Assembly: GCF_009498295.1 (NCBI RefSeq)
Contig: NZ_CP040813.1
Coordinates: 415,001 to 479,000 of the forward strand
DNA: 64,000 nucleotides
Source of the DNA: Oceanihabitans sp. IOP_32
GTDB taxonomy: Bacteria > Bacteroidota > Bacteroidia > Flavobacteriales > Flavobacteriaceae
Direction: 5' to 3'
Below the pieces are notes generated by a model that ran no database searches, was not told the origin of the DNA, and saw only the letters and a list, made by a program, of their open reading frames with translations. Shown here in pieces: positions 19,618 to 29,100 of the stretch (its first letter is position 1; each line of letters opens with the position of its first letter). The position numbers were made by a program, and so were the translations under genes.

Positions 19618-19713
19618 AAAGTAACCCTCATTAAACTTAAGTTGAATTTAACTCTTAATTGTTCTATTTCGATACTTTAAAACTCAACTACAAAAAACAT
19701 CAAGGGTTACTTT
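19618..19713. repeat. Long-range inverted repeat (possible MITE-like or structured RNA element)
   Basis: AAAGTAACCCT (19618-19628) is perfectly complementary to AGGGTTACTTT (19703-19713). A nested pair AGTTGA/TCAACT lies inside. The element occupies part of the 293-bp gap between the KdsC-like gene and maf. It has no coding capacity. Confidence 0.4.
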
Positions 19714-19884
19714 AACGTCTCCCTGTGTTGTATTTATTCTATTTTAGAGCTTTCGGGATTTAGTTTATATTAGTTTGAAAATTTTGTTTACTACAATCGC
19801 ATTTAAGTTTTTGAAATATTACCACTAATTAACTTGTAATGTACAAGGTAGTATGGTAAGCAAACAAAGTAACCATTTAAAGTC

Positions 19885-20475
19885 ATGCTAAAAGAAAAGC
19901 TTAAAAACCACCACATTATCTTGGCGTCTGGATCACCACGACGCCAAGAACTTTTAAAAAATTTAGGAGTAGAATTTGAAATTAGACTTAAACCCATTAC
20001 TGAAGAATACCCTTATCGTCTAAGGCATTTTGAAATCAGTAATTATTTAGCTCAATTAAAAGCTCTGCCTTTTAAATCTGAACTAAAACCAAAAGATATT
20101 TTAATAACAAGCGATACCATCGTTTGGCACAATAATAAAGCCTTAGGCAAACCAAAAGATGCAGAAGAAGCTTTTACTATATTAAAAACGCTAAGCAACT
20201 CCACTCATGAGGTGATTACTTCGGTTTGTTTTACCACAACAACTTCAGAAAAAACAGTACACAGCATCACGAAAGTCACTTTTAAAACCTTAAGTGATTC
20301 AGAAATATTACACTACATAAAAAATTACAAACCTTTTGATAAGGCTGGTGCTTATGGTATTCAAGATTGGATTGGCCTCATTGGTGTTACCCAAATAGAA
20401 GGCTCTTATTTTAATGTTATGGGATTACCTCTTCATATGGTTTATAAAACGTTAAATGACATGGCTTTAAGCTGA
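19885..20475 (+). CDS. maf: Maf family nucleotide pyrophosphatase
   Basis: Cytoplasmic house-cleaning enzyme that hydrolyses nucleoside triphosphates such as dTTP/UTP or modified pyrimidines to monophosphates. The 196-residue protein has the Maf signatures: ILASGSPRRQELLKNLG at residues 12-28, TSDTIVW (catalytic Asp) near residue 75, GKPKDAEEAF, and the C-terminal KAGAYGIQDWIG with EGSYFNVMGLP. This is the YhdE/Maf type. The next gene, encoding a lipoprotein, follows after 35 bp and is often its neighbour in related genomes (recollection). Confidence 0.93.
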   Translation: MLKEKLKNHHIILASGSPRRQELLKNLGVEFEIRLKPITEEYPYRLRHFEISNYLAQLKALPFKSELKPKDILITSDTIVWHNNKALGKPKDAEEAFTILKTLSNSTHEVITSVCFTTTTSEKTVHSITKVTFKTLSDSEILHYIKNYKPFDKAGAYGIQDWIGLIGVTQIEGSYFNVMGLPLHMVYKTLNDMALS

Positions 20476-20510
20476 TAAATTTGTAGTTTTAACTATAAAA
20501 TTTATCGCAG

Positions 20511-21446
20511 ATGACACATTTTTTTAATACCAAAACACATTTTTGGTTAATTATTGTGATTTTAGTACTTATCACTTCTTGCGGAAACCAAGATAATAAG
20601 GAGGCCTTAAGTGAAAATTTAGAAAATAAAGTTATTCAAAACAACGCTACTTCACATCAAATCCCTTGGCAAAAATTTAAAGAGTACTGGTATTCTGGAA
20701 AAGCAGAAATCACATCCTATAAATTAGAGCAAGCGCGTTATGGTGAAATACACCAAGGTCAAGCTGTTTTAATATATGTTACCGAAGATTTCTTACCCCA
20801 CAAACAAGTAAAAGCAGACCAAAAAAGTAATAACACAGTCTCTGTTTTAAAACTAAACGCGACCAAAAAGTTTAATACAGGTATATACCCTTACTCTGTA
20901 ATGCAAAGCACTTTTTTTCCCGTTTCCAACAATCAACATGCCATTAAAATAACAAGTTCTATACAAGAGTGGTGTGGCCAAACATTCTCGCAACTAAACA
21001 ATAAAGACCAGTTTGAAATTAAATCATACTCCTATTTTGAAACCGCCGGCGACACCTTTTTTAAACGTGAAAAAAGTATTTTAGAAAATGAACTCTGGGT
21101 AAAATTGCGGATTAACCCAAAATCTTTACCAACGGGTGATGTAAAAATTATTCCAGCTTTAGAATACTTTCAGTTAAATCAAAAAGAACAAAAAGCTTAT
21201 CAAGCTAAAGCAGATTTAAAAAGCAGTTCGTACACATTGAAGTACCCAGAATTAAACAGAACCTTAACCATAGAGTTTAACCCTGTTTTTCCACACCAAA
21301 TACTGGGCTGGAAAGAGACTGTTAAACACAAGTCCGATAAAACCACCATTACAAAAGCAGTAAAACTGGCATCTATTAAATCTGCCTACTGGAAAAAAAA
21401 TACCATTAAAGATACCGTTCTAAGAACTGTACTTAAACTGCACTAG
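20511..21446 (+). CDS. Hypothetical lipoprotein of the Maf neighbourhood
   Basis: Protein of 311 residues with an N-terminal hydrophobic segment ending in ITSCGNQ, a lipobox, so it is probably anchored in the outer or inner membrane. The mature part (WQKFKEYWYSGKAEITSYKLEQARYGEI...) is mixed alpha/beta with aromatic-rich strands. I recognise no enzyme motif. Homologues in Flavobacteriaceae are often mislabelled as septum-formation proteins because they sit next to maf. No function can be assigned. Confidence 0.75.
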   Translation: MTHFFNTKTHFWLIIVILVLITSCGNQDNKEALSENLENKVIQNNATSHQIPWQKFKEYWYSGKAEITSYKLEQARYGEIHQGQAVLIYVTEDFLPHKQVKADQKSNNTVSVLKLNATKKFNTGIYPYSVMQSTFFPVSNNQHAIKITSSIQEWCGQTFSQLNNKDQFEIKSYSYFETAGDTFFKREKSILENELWVKLRINPKSLPTGDVKIIPALEYFQLNQKEQKAYQAKADLKSSSYTLKYPELNRTLTIEFNPVFPHQILGWKETVKHKSDKTTITKAVKLASIKSAYWKKNTIKDTVLRTVLKLH

Positions 21447-21508
21447 AGTAAAGGGTTTAAATACTAAAAGCACATTTAAAACAGTTGTATTATGTACACT
21501 CACAGATC

Positions 21509-21537
21509 TTGTCATATGAGTTTCTACTGTATATTTG
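21509..21537 (+). promoter_or_regulatory. Promoter of MscS-like gene
   Basis: TTG (21509-21511), an 18-bp spacer and TATATTTG (21530-21537) fit the Bacteroidota consensus. Initiation near 21544 leaves a leader of about 20 nt before the ATG at 21564. Confidence 0.65.
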
Positions 21538-21563
21538 CACTGTAAATAATATAATAAAACATT

Positions 21564-22094
21564 ATGCTCTCAGAGACACTGCAACACCAACTAGTAATAA
21601 CAGCCATTGTACTTATTTCCTTATTAATTATTAGGGCCATTACTAATTTCACTATTGCTAAGGTTGCCAGAAAGAACGGCATAAACGAAGCGCGAATACG
21701 TCTCGTATTTAGATATGTTTCAGTAACACTTGTTTTAATAGCTATAGTAATTGTAACCTATATTTTTGGAGCTAAATTTAAAGATTTAGCACTTATATTC
21801 TCATCGGTATTTGCAGTTATCGGTATCGGATTATTTGCAGTTTGGTCTATTTTAAGCAACGTTACCTCGGGTGTTATTATGTTTTTTAACTTTCCTTACA
21901 AAGTTGGTGATAAGATTAAAATTCACGATGTAGATTTTCCAATTACCGCCATTATTGAAGACATTAGAGCTTTTCACTTACATTTACGTCTAGATAATGG
22001 AAACCTCGTTACTTACCCTAACAACCTAATGCTACAAAAAGCAGTAACACTTGTAAAAAAAGATGCCATTGGAGATCATGATAGCGGTGTGTAA
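21564..22094 (+). CDS. Small mechanosensitive channel (MscS family)
   Basis: Integral membrane channel of 176 residues. Two to three membrane helices (about residues 8-25, 50-67, 75-100) are followed by the MscS beta domain (IMFFNFPYKVGDKIKIHDVDFPITAIIEDI) and LVTYPNNLML. The large C-terminal vestibule domain of canonical MscS is absent, so this is a minimal form, common in this phylum. It has its own promoter and is followed 58 bp later by corA. Confidence 0.85.
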   Translation: MLSETLQHQLVITAIVLISLLIIRAITNFTIAKVARKNGINEARIRLVFRYVSVTLVLIAIVIVTYIFGAKFKDLALIFSSVFAVIGIGLFAVWSILSNVTSGVIMFFNFPYKVGDKIKIHDVDFPITAIIEDIRAFHLHLRLDNGNLVTYPNNLMLQKAVTLVKKDAIGDHDSGV

Positions 22095-22152
22095 TAATTT
22101 AGCTACGCAACTTAATCCATAATTACTTATCTTTAACAAACATATTTTTTTC

Positions 22153-23220
22153 ATGTTAGAAACCAAAGGGAAAATTTTTAATAAAAAACTAGGACAAATT
22201 CCAGGTAGCATCATCTACACGGGCAAAAAAAGGTCTCAAAAACTTTTTATTGAAGTTTTCGATTACAATAAAGAAGAATGTATTGAAAAAGAATTGCTAA
22301 CTGTAGAAGAAAGCTTCGATTTTAAACTTTCGGATTCTGTTACGTGGATTAATTTAAACGGATTAAATCACGTAAAAGACATTGAAAAATTGGGTCAACA
22401 CTACAACCTGCACCCTTTAGTTTTAGAAGATATCGCAAATATTTCTCAGCGTCCGAAAATTGATGAATACGAAGATTATTTATTTGTCGTCTTAAAGATG
22501 CTGTATTATGATGCCAATAACAAGGTAGCCGCAGAGCAAGTTAGTTTTGTTTTAGGAAAAAACTACGTGCTATCTTTTCAAGAATCTGACGGCGATGTTT
22601 TCGATGGTGTTAGAGATAGAATACGCCACTCTAAAGGCCGAGTGCGTAGTCTGCATTCAGATTATTTGCTCTATATTTTAATCGATGCCATTGTAGACCA
22701 TTATTTTAACATTATTGATGTATTGGGAGATAAAATAGAAGATTTTGAAACCTTAATATTTTCAGGAAAAGCCACCGATGAAATTAGCAAAGACATACAA
22801 GATTTAAAACGAGAAATACTAAAGGTTAGACGTGCCATTTTTCCGCTTCGCGAAGTGTTAAGTCGTATTGAAAAAAACGAAAGCACACTAATTCATAAAA
22901 AAACTAAAACATTTTATCGAGACATTTATGATCATCTCATTCAAGTGTCTGAAAACATCGATATATACCGGGAAATGATATGGAGTTTAATGGATATGTA
23001 CATGACCACCATTAGCAATAAAATGAATGAGGTCATGAAAGTACTTACCATCATGTCCACCATTTTCATTCCGCTTACCTTTATTGCTGGTATTTACGGC
23101 ATGAATTTCGAGCACATGCCAGAACTAAGTTATAAATATGCCTATTTTATTTTATGGGGTGTTATGATTTTAATTTTTATAGGTTTATTGTTGTATTTTA
23201 AACGCAAAAAATGGCTCTAA
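22153..23220 (+). CDS. corA: Magnesium/cobalt transporter CorA
   Basis: Pentameric inner-membrane channel for Mg2+ (also Co2+ or Ni2+). The 355-residue protein has a large N-terminal cytoplasmic domain, the long stalk helix (about residues 240-300) and two C-terminal membrane helices. The signature GMN motif occurs in IYGMNFEHMPEL near residue 318. Length and order are normal, and the C terminus KRKKWL is basic, as expected on the cytoplasmic side. Confidence 0.95.
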   Translation: MLETKGKIFNKKLGQIPGSIIYTGKKRSQKLFIEVFDYNKEECIEKELLTVEESFDFKLSDSVTWINLNGLNHVKDIEKLGQHYNLHPLVLEDIANISQRPKIDEYEDYLFVVLKMLYYDANNKVAAEQVSFVLGKNYVLSFQESDGDVFDGVRDRIRHSKGRVRSLHSDYLLYILIDAIVDHYFNIIDVLGDKIEDFETLIFSGKATDEISKDIQDLKREILKVRRAIFPLREVLSRIEKNESTLIHKKTKTFYRDIYDHLIQVSENIDIYREMIWSLMDMYMTTISNKMNEVMKVLTIMSTIFIPLTFIAGIYGMNFEHMPELSYKYAYFILWGVMILIFIGLLLYFKRKKWL

Positions 23221-23376
23221 TTTATGGGTAACTATTTTGAGTAATTTTTGATTAAAATTGGTTAAAACTTAAAATTACCTTAATGACGTTTCGCGTTTAG
23301 ATTATGTAAAATTTAACAGTACAAGCAACATTTCAGCAAGCTTACTTTATTATATTTGGTGTTAGATAATAAAAAA

Positions 23377-25905
23377 ATGATGCAAAAACACCTAGTCTAT
23401 TTTTTCATATTACTATTTTTTTCTTCGCTTTTACAAGCACAAAAACCAAAAAACCCTTCTGCATCTTATATTTACGAGTCCATTCAAAAACTTAATTTTT
23501 TTGGCTCTGTATTATATGTTGCGGCACATCCAGACGATGAAAACACACGTTTAATTTCCTACATGTCTAACCATATTAAAGCGCGAACAGGCTATTTATC
23601 GCTTACCAGAGGCGATGGCGGACAAAACCTTATTGGCCCAGAATTAAGAGAGCTTTTAGGCGTTATACGCACCCAAGAATTATTGGCTGCCAGACAAATT
23701 GATGGTGGTGAACAATGGTTTACTAGAGCTAACGATTTTGGCTATTCTAAGCATCCTGACGAAACTCTAGCGATTTGGGATAAAACCGAAGTTTTAAGCG
23801 ATGTGGTTTTAGCCATTAGGCAGTTTAAACCAGATATTATTATTAATAGATTTGACCACAGAACGGTAGGTAAAACCCATGGGCATCATACCGCTTCTGC
23901 TTTGTTAACCTTGGAAGCATTCGATTTGGCACATGATAAAAAGGCATATCCAAATCAATTAAAACAAACGAGTACCTGGCAACCAAAACGCATATTTTTT
24001 AATGCCAGTTGGTGGTTTTACGGCAGTCAAGACAAATTTGATAAAGCCGATAAAAGCCATATGATATCTTTTGATGTGGGCAATTATTACCCGCTAAAAG
24101 GCTTGTCTAACAACGAAATTGCTGCCCAATCTAGCAGTCAGCATTTAAGTCAGGGCTTTGGTCGTTTATCCCAACGAGGCTCGCAACAAGAATATATTGA
24201 ATTTTTAAAAGGCGATCCTTTAACCAACAACGACAATATTTTTGACGGCATAGACACCTCATGGAATCGCATTAAAGGCGGAAAAGCCATTGGTGACATT
24301 TTAAATGCTGTTGAAAAAAATTTCAATTTTAAAAATCCGTCGCAACATATTCAGCCATTACTAAAAGCTTATAAATTGCTTCAAAACGTTGAAAACAACC
24401 ATTGGAAAAGCCATAAATTACAAGCCATTCAAACTATAATTGAAATGTGTGCAGGCTTATATTTAGAAGCTTCAGCAAACACCAATTATGCTACGGCCAA
24501 CGAAAACATCAAAATTAATATAGAAGTTTTAAACCGAAGTAATCTTCCAATAACATTAGTAAATATAAGTGATATACACGATTTTAATCTTACAAAAAAA
24601 AGGGTTTTAGTAAACAACGTGAAATACAATTTCAACACGCTTTTAAGCATAAACAAAAACGAAAACCCCACAGCGCCTTATTGGTTAAGTGAAAAAGGGA
24701 CTTTAGGCATGTACAAAGTTAACGACTCTAAATTAATAGGGTTGCCAGAAACGCCAAGGCCTTATAAGATGGCTTTTAACCTCTTAATAGATAGTGTTGC
24801 GTTTACAATTAGCAAACCTATAATTTACAAATATGCAAAACCCGATAAAGGCGAATTATACAAGCCTTTTGAAATTATCCCAGAAGCCTCGGCTAAAATA
24901 ACTGAAAATGTGGTTATTTTTGAAAATAATAAACCACGCGATGTCACCGTGATTGTAAAAGCTGGCCGAGACAGTCTCGAAGGTTTTGCTAAACTTAATC
25001 ATCCCAGCGATTGGGAGGTTTTTCCGAAAAATCAAAAAATAAATATTCTTAACAAAGGTGAAGAACAAACGCTGGTTTTTACTGTGATACCGCCAGAGAG
25101 TAAAAGTGAAGGATTTATTAGACCTCTAATTAGTATCGGCGATAAAAATTATTCCAAAGAACTTATCGAGATTAACTACGCCCATATTCCTACTCAAACC
25201 GTATTATTGCCAAGCGAGAGCAAAGTTGTACGCTTAGACATTAAAAAGAAGGGTGAAAATATTGGCTATATCCAAGGGGCTGGTGATCTTATTCCCGAAA
25301 ACTTGCAACAACTTGGCTATAACGTATCCATTATTAAACCAGAAGACATTGATACTCTAATGCTTAGTGAATTTGATGCTGTTGTAGTTGGTATTAGAGC
25401 TTATAACCTATTGGACAAGTTAGCATTTAAGCAAGAACTATTATTCGATTTTGTAAGAAATGGCGGCAATATGATTGTACAATACAACACCAGTCGTGGT
25501 TTAAAGATTGATAATTTAGCACCTTATCCTTTAACATTATCACGAGACCGTGTAACGAACGAAAATGCCGAAGTGCGTTTTTTAAACCCCAAACACCCCC
25601 TTCTTAGTTACCCTAATAAAATAACGCCCGAGGATTTTGAAGGTTGGACACAAGAGCGCGGTTTGTATTTTGCCAACGCCTGGTCTGATGAATTCACCCC
25701 TATTTTATCTATGAATGATGCTAATGAAAGTGCAAAAAACGGAAGCTTATTAGTCGCTAAACACGGCAAAGGTTATTATATTTACACAGGCCTTAGCTTT
25801 TTTAGAATGTTTCCTGCTGGTGTTCCTGGCGCCTATCGCTTATTTGCCAATATGCTTTCTATAGGAAAGGCGCATTTAAAACTAGAAGCCAAACTAAACG
25901 ATTAA
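23377..25905 (+). CDS. Exported PIG-L family deacetylase with C-terminal GATase-like domain
   Basis: Predicted periplasmic or secreted enzyme of about 843 residues. A signal peptide (MMQKHLVYFFILLFFSSLLQAQ) precedes the PIG-L/LmbE domain with the metal motif VAAHPDDENTRL near residue 50 and the later HxxH-type segment GHHTAS. A middle beta-rich region follows, then a class I glutamine-amidotransferase-like fold (AVVVGIRAYN...RNGGNMIVQYN). The start is ATG 23377 or 23380: a TATATTTG box at 23351-23358 excludes the TTG at 23356. PIG-L enzymes deacetylate N-acetylglucosaminyl compounds. It heads an operon with a 36-residue membrane protein, a sodium-solute symporter and a sugar-type dehydrogenase, suggesting amino-sugar scavenging (inference). 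Confidence 0.85.
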   Translation: MMQKHLVYFFILLFFSSLLQAQKPKNPSASYIYESIQKLNFFGSVLYVAAHPDDENTRLISYMSNHIKARTGYLSLTRGDGGQNLIGPELRELLGVIRTQELLAARQIDGGEQWFTRANDFGYSKHPDETLAIWDKTEVLSDVVLAIRQFKPDIIINRFDHRTVGKTHGHHTASALLTLEAFDLAHDKKAYPNQLKQTSTWQPKRIFFNASWWFYGSQDKFDKADKSHMISFDVGNYYPLKGLSNNEIAAQSSSQHLSQGFGRLSQRGSQQEYIEFLKGDPLTNNDNIFDGIDTSWNRIKGGKAIGDILNAVEKNFNFKNPSQHIQPLLKAYKLLQNVENNHWKSHKLQAIQTIIEMCAGLYLEASANTNYATANENIKINIEVLNRSNLPITLVNISDIHDFNLTKKRVLVNNVKYNFNTLLSINKNENPTAPYWLSEKGTLGMYKVNDSKLIGLPETPRPYKMAFNLLIDSVAFTISKPIIYKYAKPDKGELYKPFEIIPEASAKITENVVIFENNKPRDVTVIVKAGRDSLEGFAKLNHPSDWEVFPKNQKINILNKGEEQTLVFTVIPPESKSEGFIRPLISIGDKNYSKELIEINYAHIPTQTVLLPSESKVVRLDIKKKGENIGYIQGAGDLIPENLQQLGYNVSIIKPEDIDTLMLSEFDAVVVGIRAYNLLDKLAFKQELLFDFVRNGGNMIVQYNTSRGLKIDNLAPYPLTLSRDRVTNENAEVRFLNPKHPLLSYPNKITPEDFEGWTQERGLYFANAWSDEFTPILSMNDANESAKNGSLLVAKHGKGYYIYTGLSFFRMFPAGVPGAYRLFANMLSIGKAHLKLEAKLND

Positions 25906-25907
25906 AT

Positions 25908-26018
25908 ATGACTAAACTCAAACCACAAAAACAACCTTGGCTTAAACTATATTCTATCGTTTTAATTGCCAATGCCCTTTATATTTTAGCCTTTTATTTA
26001 ATCATGCAAGCGTTTTAA
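25908..26018 (+). CDS. Small single-pass membrane protein, 36 residues
   Basis: A short open frame (MTKLKPQKQPWLKLYSIVLI...) with a basic N terminus and one hydrophobic helix of about 20 residues. It begins 2 bp after the deacetylase stop and ends 1 bp before the symporter ATG, so the spacing strongly suggests a real co-translated gene. The pattern of a positive N terminus and helix near the C terminus predicts N-in orientation. It may be an accessory subunit of the symporter; no family is recognised. Confidence 0.6.
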   Translation: MTKLKPQKQPWLKLYSIVLIANALYILAFYLIMQAF

Positions 26019-26019
26019 A

Positions 26020-27834
26020 ATGCAGACATTAAGTTGGATTGATTGGATCGTTTTACTCGCTACACTATTAACTATTGTAGCTTATGGCACTTGGAAAACC
26101 AGAGGAAGAAAAACTGCACAAGACTATATAAAAGGTGGTAACACCTCAAAATGGTGGACTATTGGTTTATCGGTAATGGCAACACAGGCAAGTGCCATAA
26201 CTTTCTTATCGACTACAGGTCAAGCCTATACAGACGGCATGGGCTTTGTGCAATTTTATTTTGGCTTGCCTATTGCCATGATTATTATTTGCTTGGTTTT
26301 TATTCCTATCTATCATCGTTTAAAAGTATACACCGCTTACGAATTTTTGGAAAATCGATTCGATTTAAAAACCCGGAGTCTAACAGCTACTTTGTTTTTA
26401 ATTCAGCGTGGCTTAGCAGCAGGGATAACCATTTTTGCGCCTGCCATAATTCTATCGGTGGTTTTAGGTTGGCCCATTGTTTACCTTAACATCGCCATTG
26501 GTATTCTAGTTATAATTTACACGGTTTCAGGTGGTACAAAAGCCGTTATGGTAACGCAAAAACAGCAAATGTTTGTCATTTTTTCCGGCATGCTCGCTGC
26601 GTTATTTATTATTTTAGATTTAATTCCAGACGAGGTTTCTTTTACCAATGCGCTCGATCTTGCCGGTGCTAGTGGCCGTATGGAAATTTTGGACTTCTCA
26701 TTCGATTTAGAAAACAGATACACCGTATGGTCTGGATTAATTGGCGGTACATTTTTAGCTTTGTCTTATTTTGGCACCGACCAAAGCCAAGTGCAGCGCT
26801 ACCTATCAGGTAAATCGATGAAAGAAATGCAAATGGGATTAATATTTAACGGCCTGTTAAAAGTACCTATGCAGTTCTTTATTTTACTGGTTGGGGTTAT
26901 GGTTTTTGTTTTTTATCAATTTAATCAGGCTCCTTTAAATTTTATTGATACTTCTATTGAAAGCGTTTTAGCTTCAGAATATTCTGAGGAATATCAAAAT
27001 CTTCAAAAGCAACATCATACACTTTTCAATGAAAAAAAAGCATTGAGCCTTCAGCTTTCTAAAAATCAAAATAACAAATTAAAACACGATTTATTCATTT
27101 TAGATAGCATTGAAAAAACACAACGTTTAGAATCAAAATATTTAATTAAAAGAGCTATCGATACTATTTATGCCCAAAACTTCGATAGATTAAAAAGCGA
27201 ATTATTAGCGATAACAAATAAAAATTCGAATACTTACAAAGAAAAAGAAGCGGCGCTAAACACCTTGTATAGAGAAGCTGCAAAAGACACCAAGACCAAC
27301 GATAGGGATTATATGTTTATTACATTTATTCTTAAGTATCTTCCTAAAGGCTTGATTGGTTTATTACTGGCAGTGATACTATCTGCGGCCATGTCTTCAA
27401 CAGCTTCAGAGATAAATGCTTTGGCGACTATTACGTCCATCGATTTATATGGTAGAAATTTAAAAGAGGAAAAAGATGAAAAACACATGGTTAAAGTCAC
27501 CAAGTTATTCACGCTACTCTGGGGCATGATTGCGATAACCATTGCTTGTTTTGCCAATCTTGCCGAAAATTTAATTCAATTAGTTAACATTATAGGATCT
27601 ATTTTTTACGGTAATGTTTTGGGGATTTTTCTATTGGCATTTTTCTTTAAATTTATTAAAGCCAATGCCGTATTTATAGCGGCTTTAATTACTCAAGCTA
27701 TAGTAATAACAGGGTGGTGGCTAGATTGGATGCCCTACTTGTGGCTTAATTTATTTGGCTGTCTCTTAGTTATTCTAATCGCCTTTATAATTCAAATTGC
27801 ACAAAAAAACAATGACGAAGTTGGCACAGAATAA
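26020..27834 (+). CDS. Sodium:solute symporter (SSS family)
   Basis: Inner-membrane Na+-coupled transporter of 604 residues with about 13-14 membrane helices. The family signature region GTFLALSYFGTDQSQVQRYLSGKS is near residue 245, and SAAMSSTASEINALAT, a typical later SSS helix, near residue 455. Between them (about residues 315-430) is an unusual hydrophilic, K/E/N-rich, coiled-coil-like insertion before the helix FITFILKYLPKGLIGLLLAV. Substrate not deducible; sialic-acid, sugar and amino-acid carriers share the fold. It lies in the deacetylase/dehydrogenase operon and overlaps the next gene by 23 bp. Confidence 0.9.
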   Translation: MQTLSWIDWIVLLATLLTIVAYGTWKTRGRKTAQDYIKGGNTSKWWTIGLSVMATQASAITFLSTTGQAYTDGMGFVQFYFGLPIAMIIICLVFIPIYHRLKVYTAYEFLENRFDLKTRSLTATLFLIQRGLAAGITIFAPAIILSVVLGWPIVYLNIAIGILVIIYTVSGGTKAVMVTQKQQMFVIFSGMLAALFIILDLIPDEVSFTNALDLAGASGRMEILDFSFDLENRYTVWSGLIGGTFLALSYFGTDQSQVQRYLSGKSMKEMQMGLIFNGLLKVPMQFFILLVGVMVFVFYQFNQAPLNFIDTSIESVLASEYSEEYQNLQKQHHTLFNEKKALSLQLSKNQNNKLKHDLFILDSIEKTQRLESKYLIKRAIDTIYAQNFDRLKSELLAITNKNSNTYKEKEAALNTLYREAAKDTKTNDRDYMFITFILKYLPKGLIGLLLAVILSAAMSSTASEINALATITSIDLYGRNLKEEKDEKHMVKVTKLFTLLWGMIAITIACFANLAENLIQLVNIIGSIFYGNVLGIFLLAFFFKFIKANAVFIAALITQAIVITGWWLDWMPYLWLNLFGCLLVILIAFIIQIAQKNNDEVGTE

Positions 27835-28801
27835 AACCATTAATTGGGGTATTATTGGTTTAGGCAATATAGCTAATAAGTTTGCTCAAGACTTACTAAC
27901 GGTAGAAAACGCAAAACTTTATGCTGTGGCATCGCGCAGTCAAGCCAAAGCAAATGCCTTTGCACGAAAATATAAGGCGACCAAAGCTTACGCTAGTTAT
28001 GAAGCTTTAGCCAAAGACCCCAATATTGATGCGGTTTATATTGCAACGCCACATGTGTTTCATAAAGAAAACACCTTGTTGTGTTTAGAGCATGATATTG
28101 CTGTTTTATGTGAAAAACCTTTTGCCATGAATGCCGAAGAAGTGGAACAGATGATAAGCAAAGCCAAAGAAAAAAATGTACTCTTAATGGAAGCGCTTTG
28201 GACTTATTTTTTACCGCATTATCAATTTGTAATTCATGCATTAAACAATAAAACTTATGGTAACCTTTTAAAACTAGAGGCCGATTTTGGTTTTAAATCC
28301 AATCACAGTAAAAACTCTCGGGTTTGGGAAAAATCTCTGGGTGGCGGCAGTTTATTGGATATTGGCATCTACCCTATTTTTGCCGCCTTATCAACTTTAG
28401 GGATCCCCAATTCTATGCATGCAGAAGCAACGTATACAGAAACAGGGGTGGATTCCTCGTGTTCTATGGTGTTTAACTACAACCAAAATATTACCGCCAT
28501 TTTAAAAAGCTCTTTTCTTGAAAAAACACCAACCGAAGCTATTTTTTATTGTGAAAACGCAACGATTAAAATTAATACGCGGTTTCATGCCCCAACTACT
28601 GTTAGCATTATGCCTTTAGATGGCAAAGAAGAAACCATCGATTTTAATTACAAAACCATTGGTTATAACTTCGAAATTGAACATTTTAACACCCTATTAA
28701 GAACACAAAAAACAGAAAGTGATGTGATGTCCTTTGCTTTTAGCAAACAGCTTATTAAAACTTTAGATGCTGTTAGGGAAATAATCAATCTTAAGTATTA
28801 A
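27812..28801 (+). CDS. Gfo/Idh/MocA family oxidoreductase
   Basis: NAD(P)-dependent sugar or inositol-type dehydrogenase of 329 residues. The Rossmann motif GIIGLGNIANKFAQDL is at residues 14-29 and the family lysine motif is in CEKPFAMNAEEV near residue 100. The C-terminal domain (HSKNSRVWEKSLGGGSLLDIGIYPI) has the canonical GGG.LLD.G.Y segment. The ATG at 27812 is used; the frame overlaps the symporter end, so translation is coupled. The substrate is likely the product of the co-encoded deacetylase and carrier (inference). Confidence 0.88.
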   Translation: MTKLAQNKTINWGIIGLGNIANKFAQDLLTVENAKLYAVASRSQAKANAFARKYKATKAYASYEALAKDPNIDAVYIATPHVFHKENTLLCLEHDIAVLCEKPFAMNAEEVEQMISKAKEKNVLLMEALWTYFLPHYQFVIHALNNKTYGNLLKLEADFGFKSNHSKNSRVWEKSLGGGSLLDIGIYPIFAALSTLGIPNSMHAEATYTETGVDSSCSMVFNYNQNITAILKSSFLEKTPTEAIFYCENATIKINTRFHAPTTVSIMPLDGKEETIDFNYKTIGYNFEIEHFNTLLRTQKTESDVMSFAFSKQLIKTLDAVREIINLKY

Positions 28802-29100
28802 CAACTACTTTCTATTTTAAAAACTTTAACCTATATTCTTCACAGAAAATACCGATTAACAAATCATAAAACCGTTTTGGCAAACACCTGTGTTACAGAT
28901 TTAACGGCCTGTTTGAGCTCCCGACAACGAAGGAGCGCGTAGTGAAATATTTATATTCACGATTTCCAAAATTTTAAATATAACCCCATGAGTAAAGCCT
29001 GTTAAACCGCCAAAAAAAATTAAAAAAAGCGCAACCTTAACCGTTGCGCTTATTAATCCTTTAAATCCACCTGAAATTCAAGCCTTTTAAGAGGCTTAAC
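28802..29100. other. Convergent intergenic region
   Basis: About 300 bp between the Gfo/Idh gene (plus) and the DUF2911 gene (minus). It contains a GC-richer patch at about 28905-28945 with no coding capacity, and the terminator hairpin at 29027-29051. Nothing else is recognisable. Confidence 0.6.
29011..29051 (-). terminator. Rho-independent terminator of DUF2911 gene
   Basis: The hairpin AAGCGCAAC / GTTGCGCTT spans 29027-29051. On the minus strand it is followed by TTTTTAATTTTTTTT. It ends the DUF2911 transcript and may also stop readthrough from the left. Confidence 0.85.
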
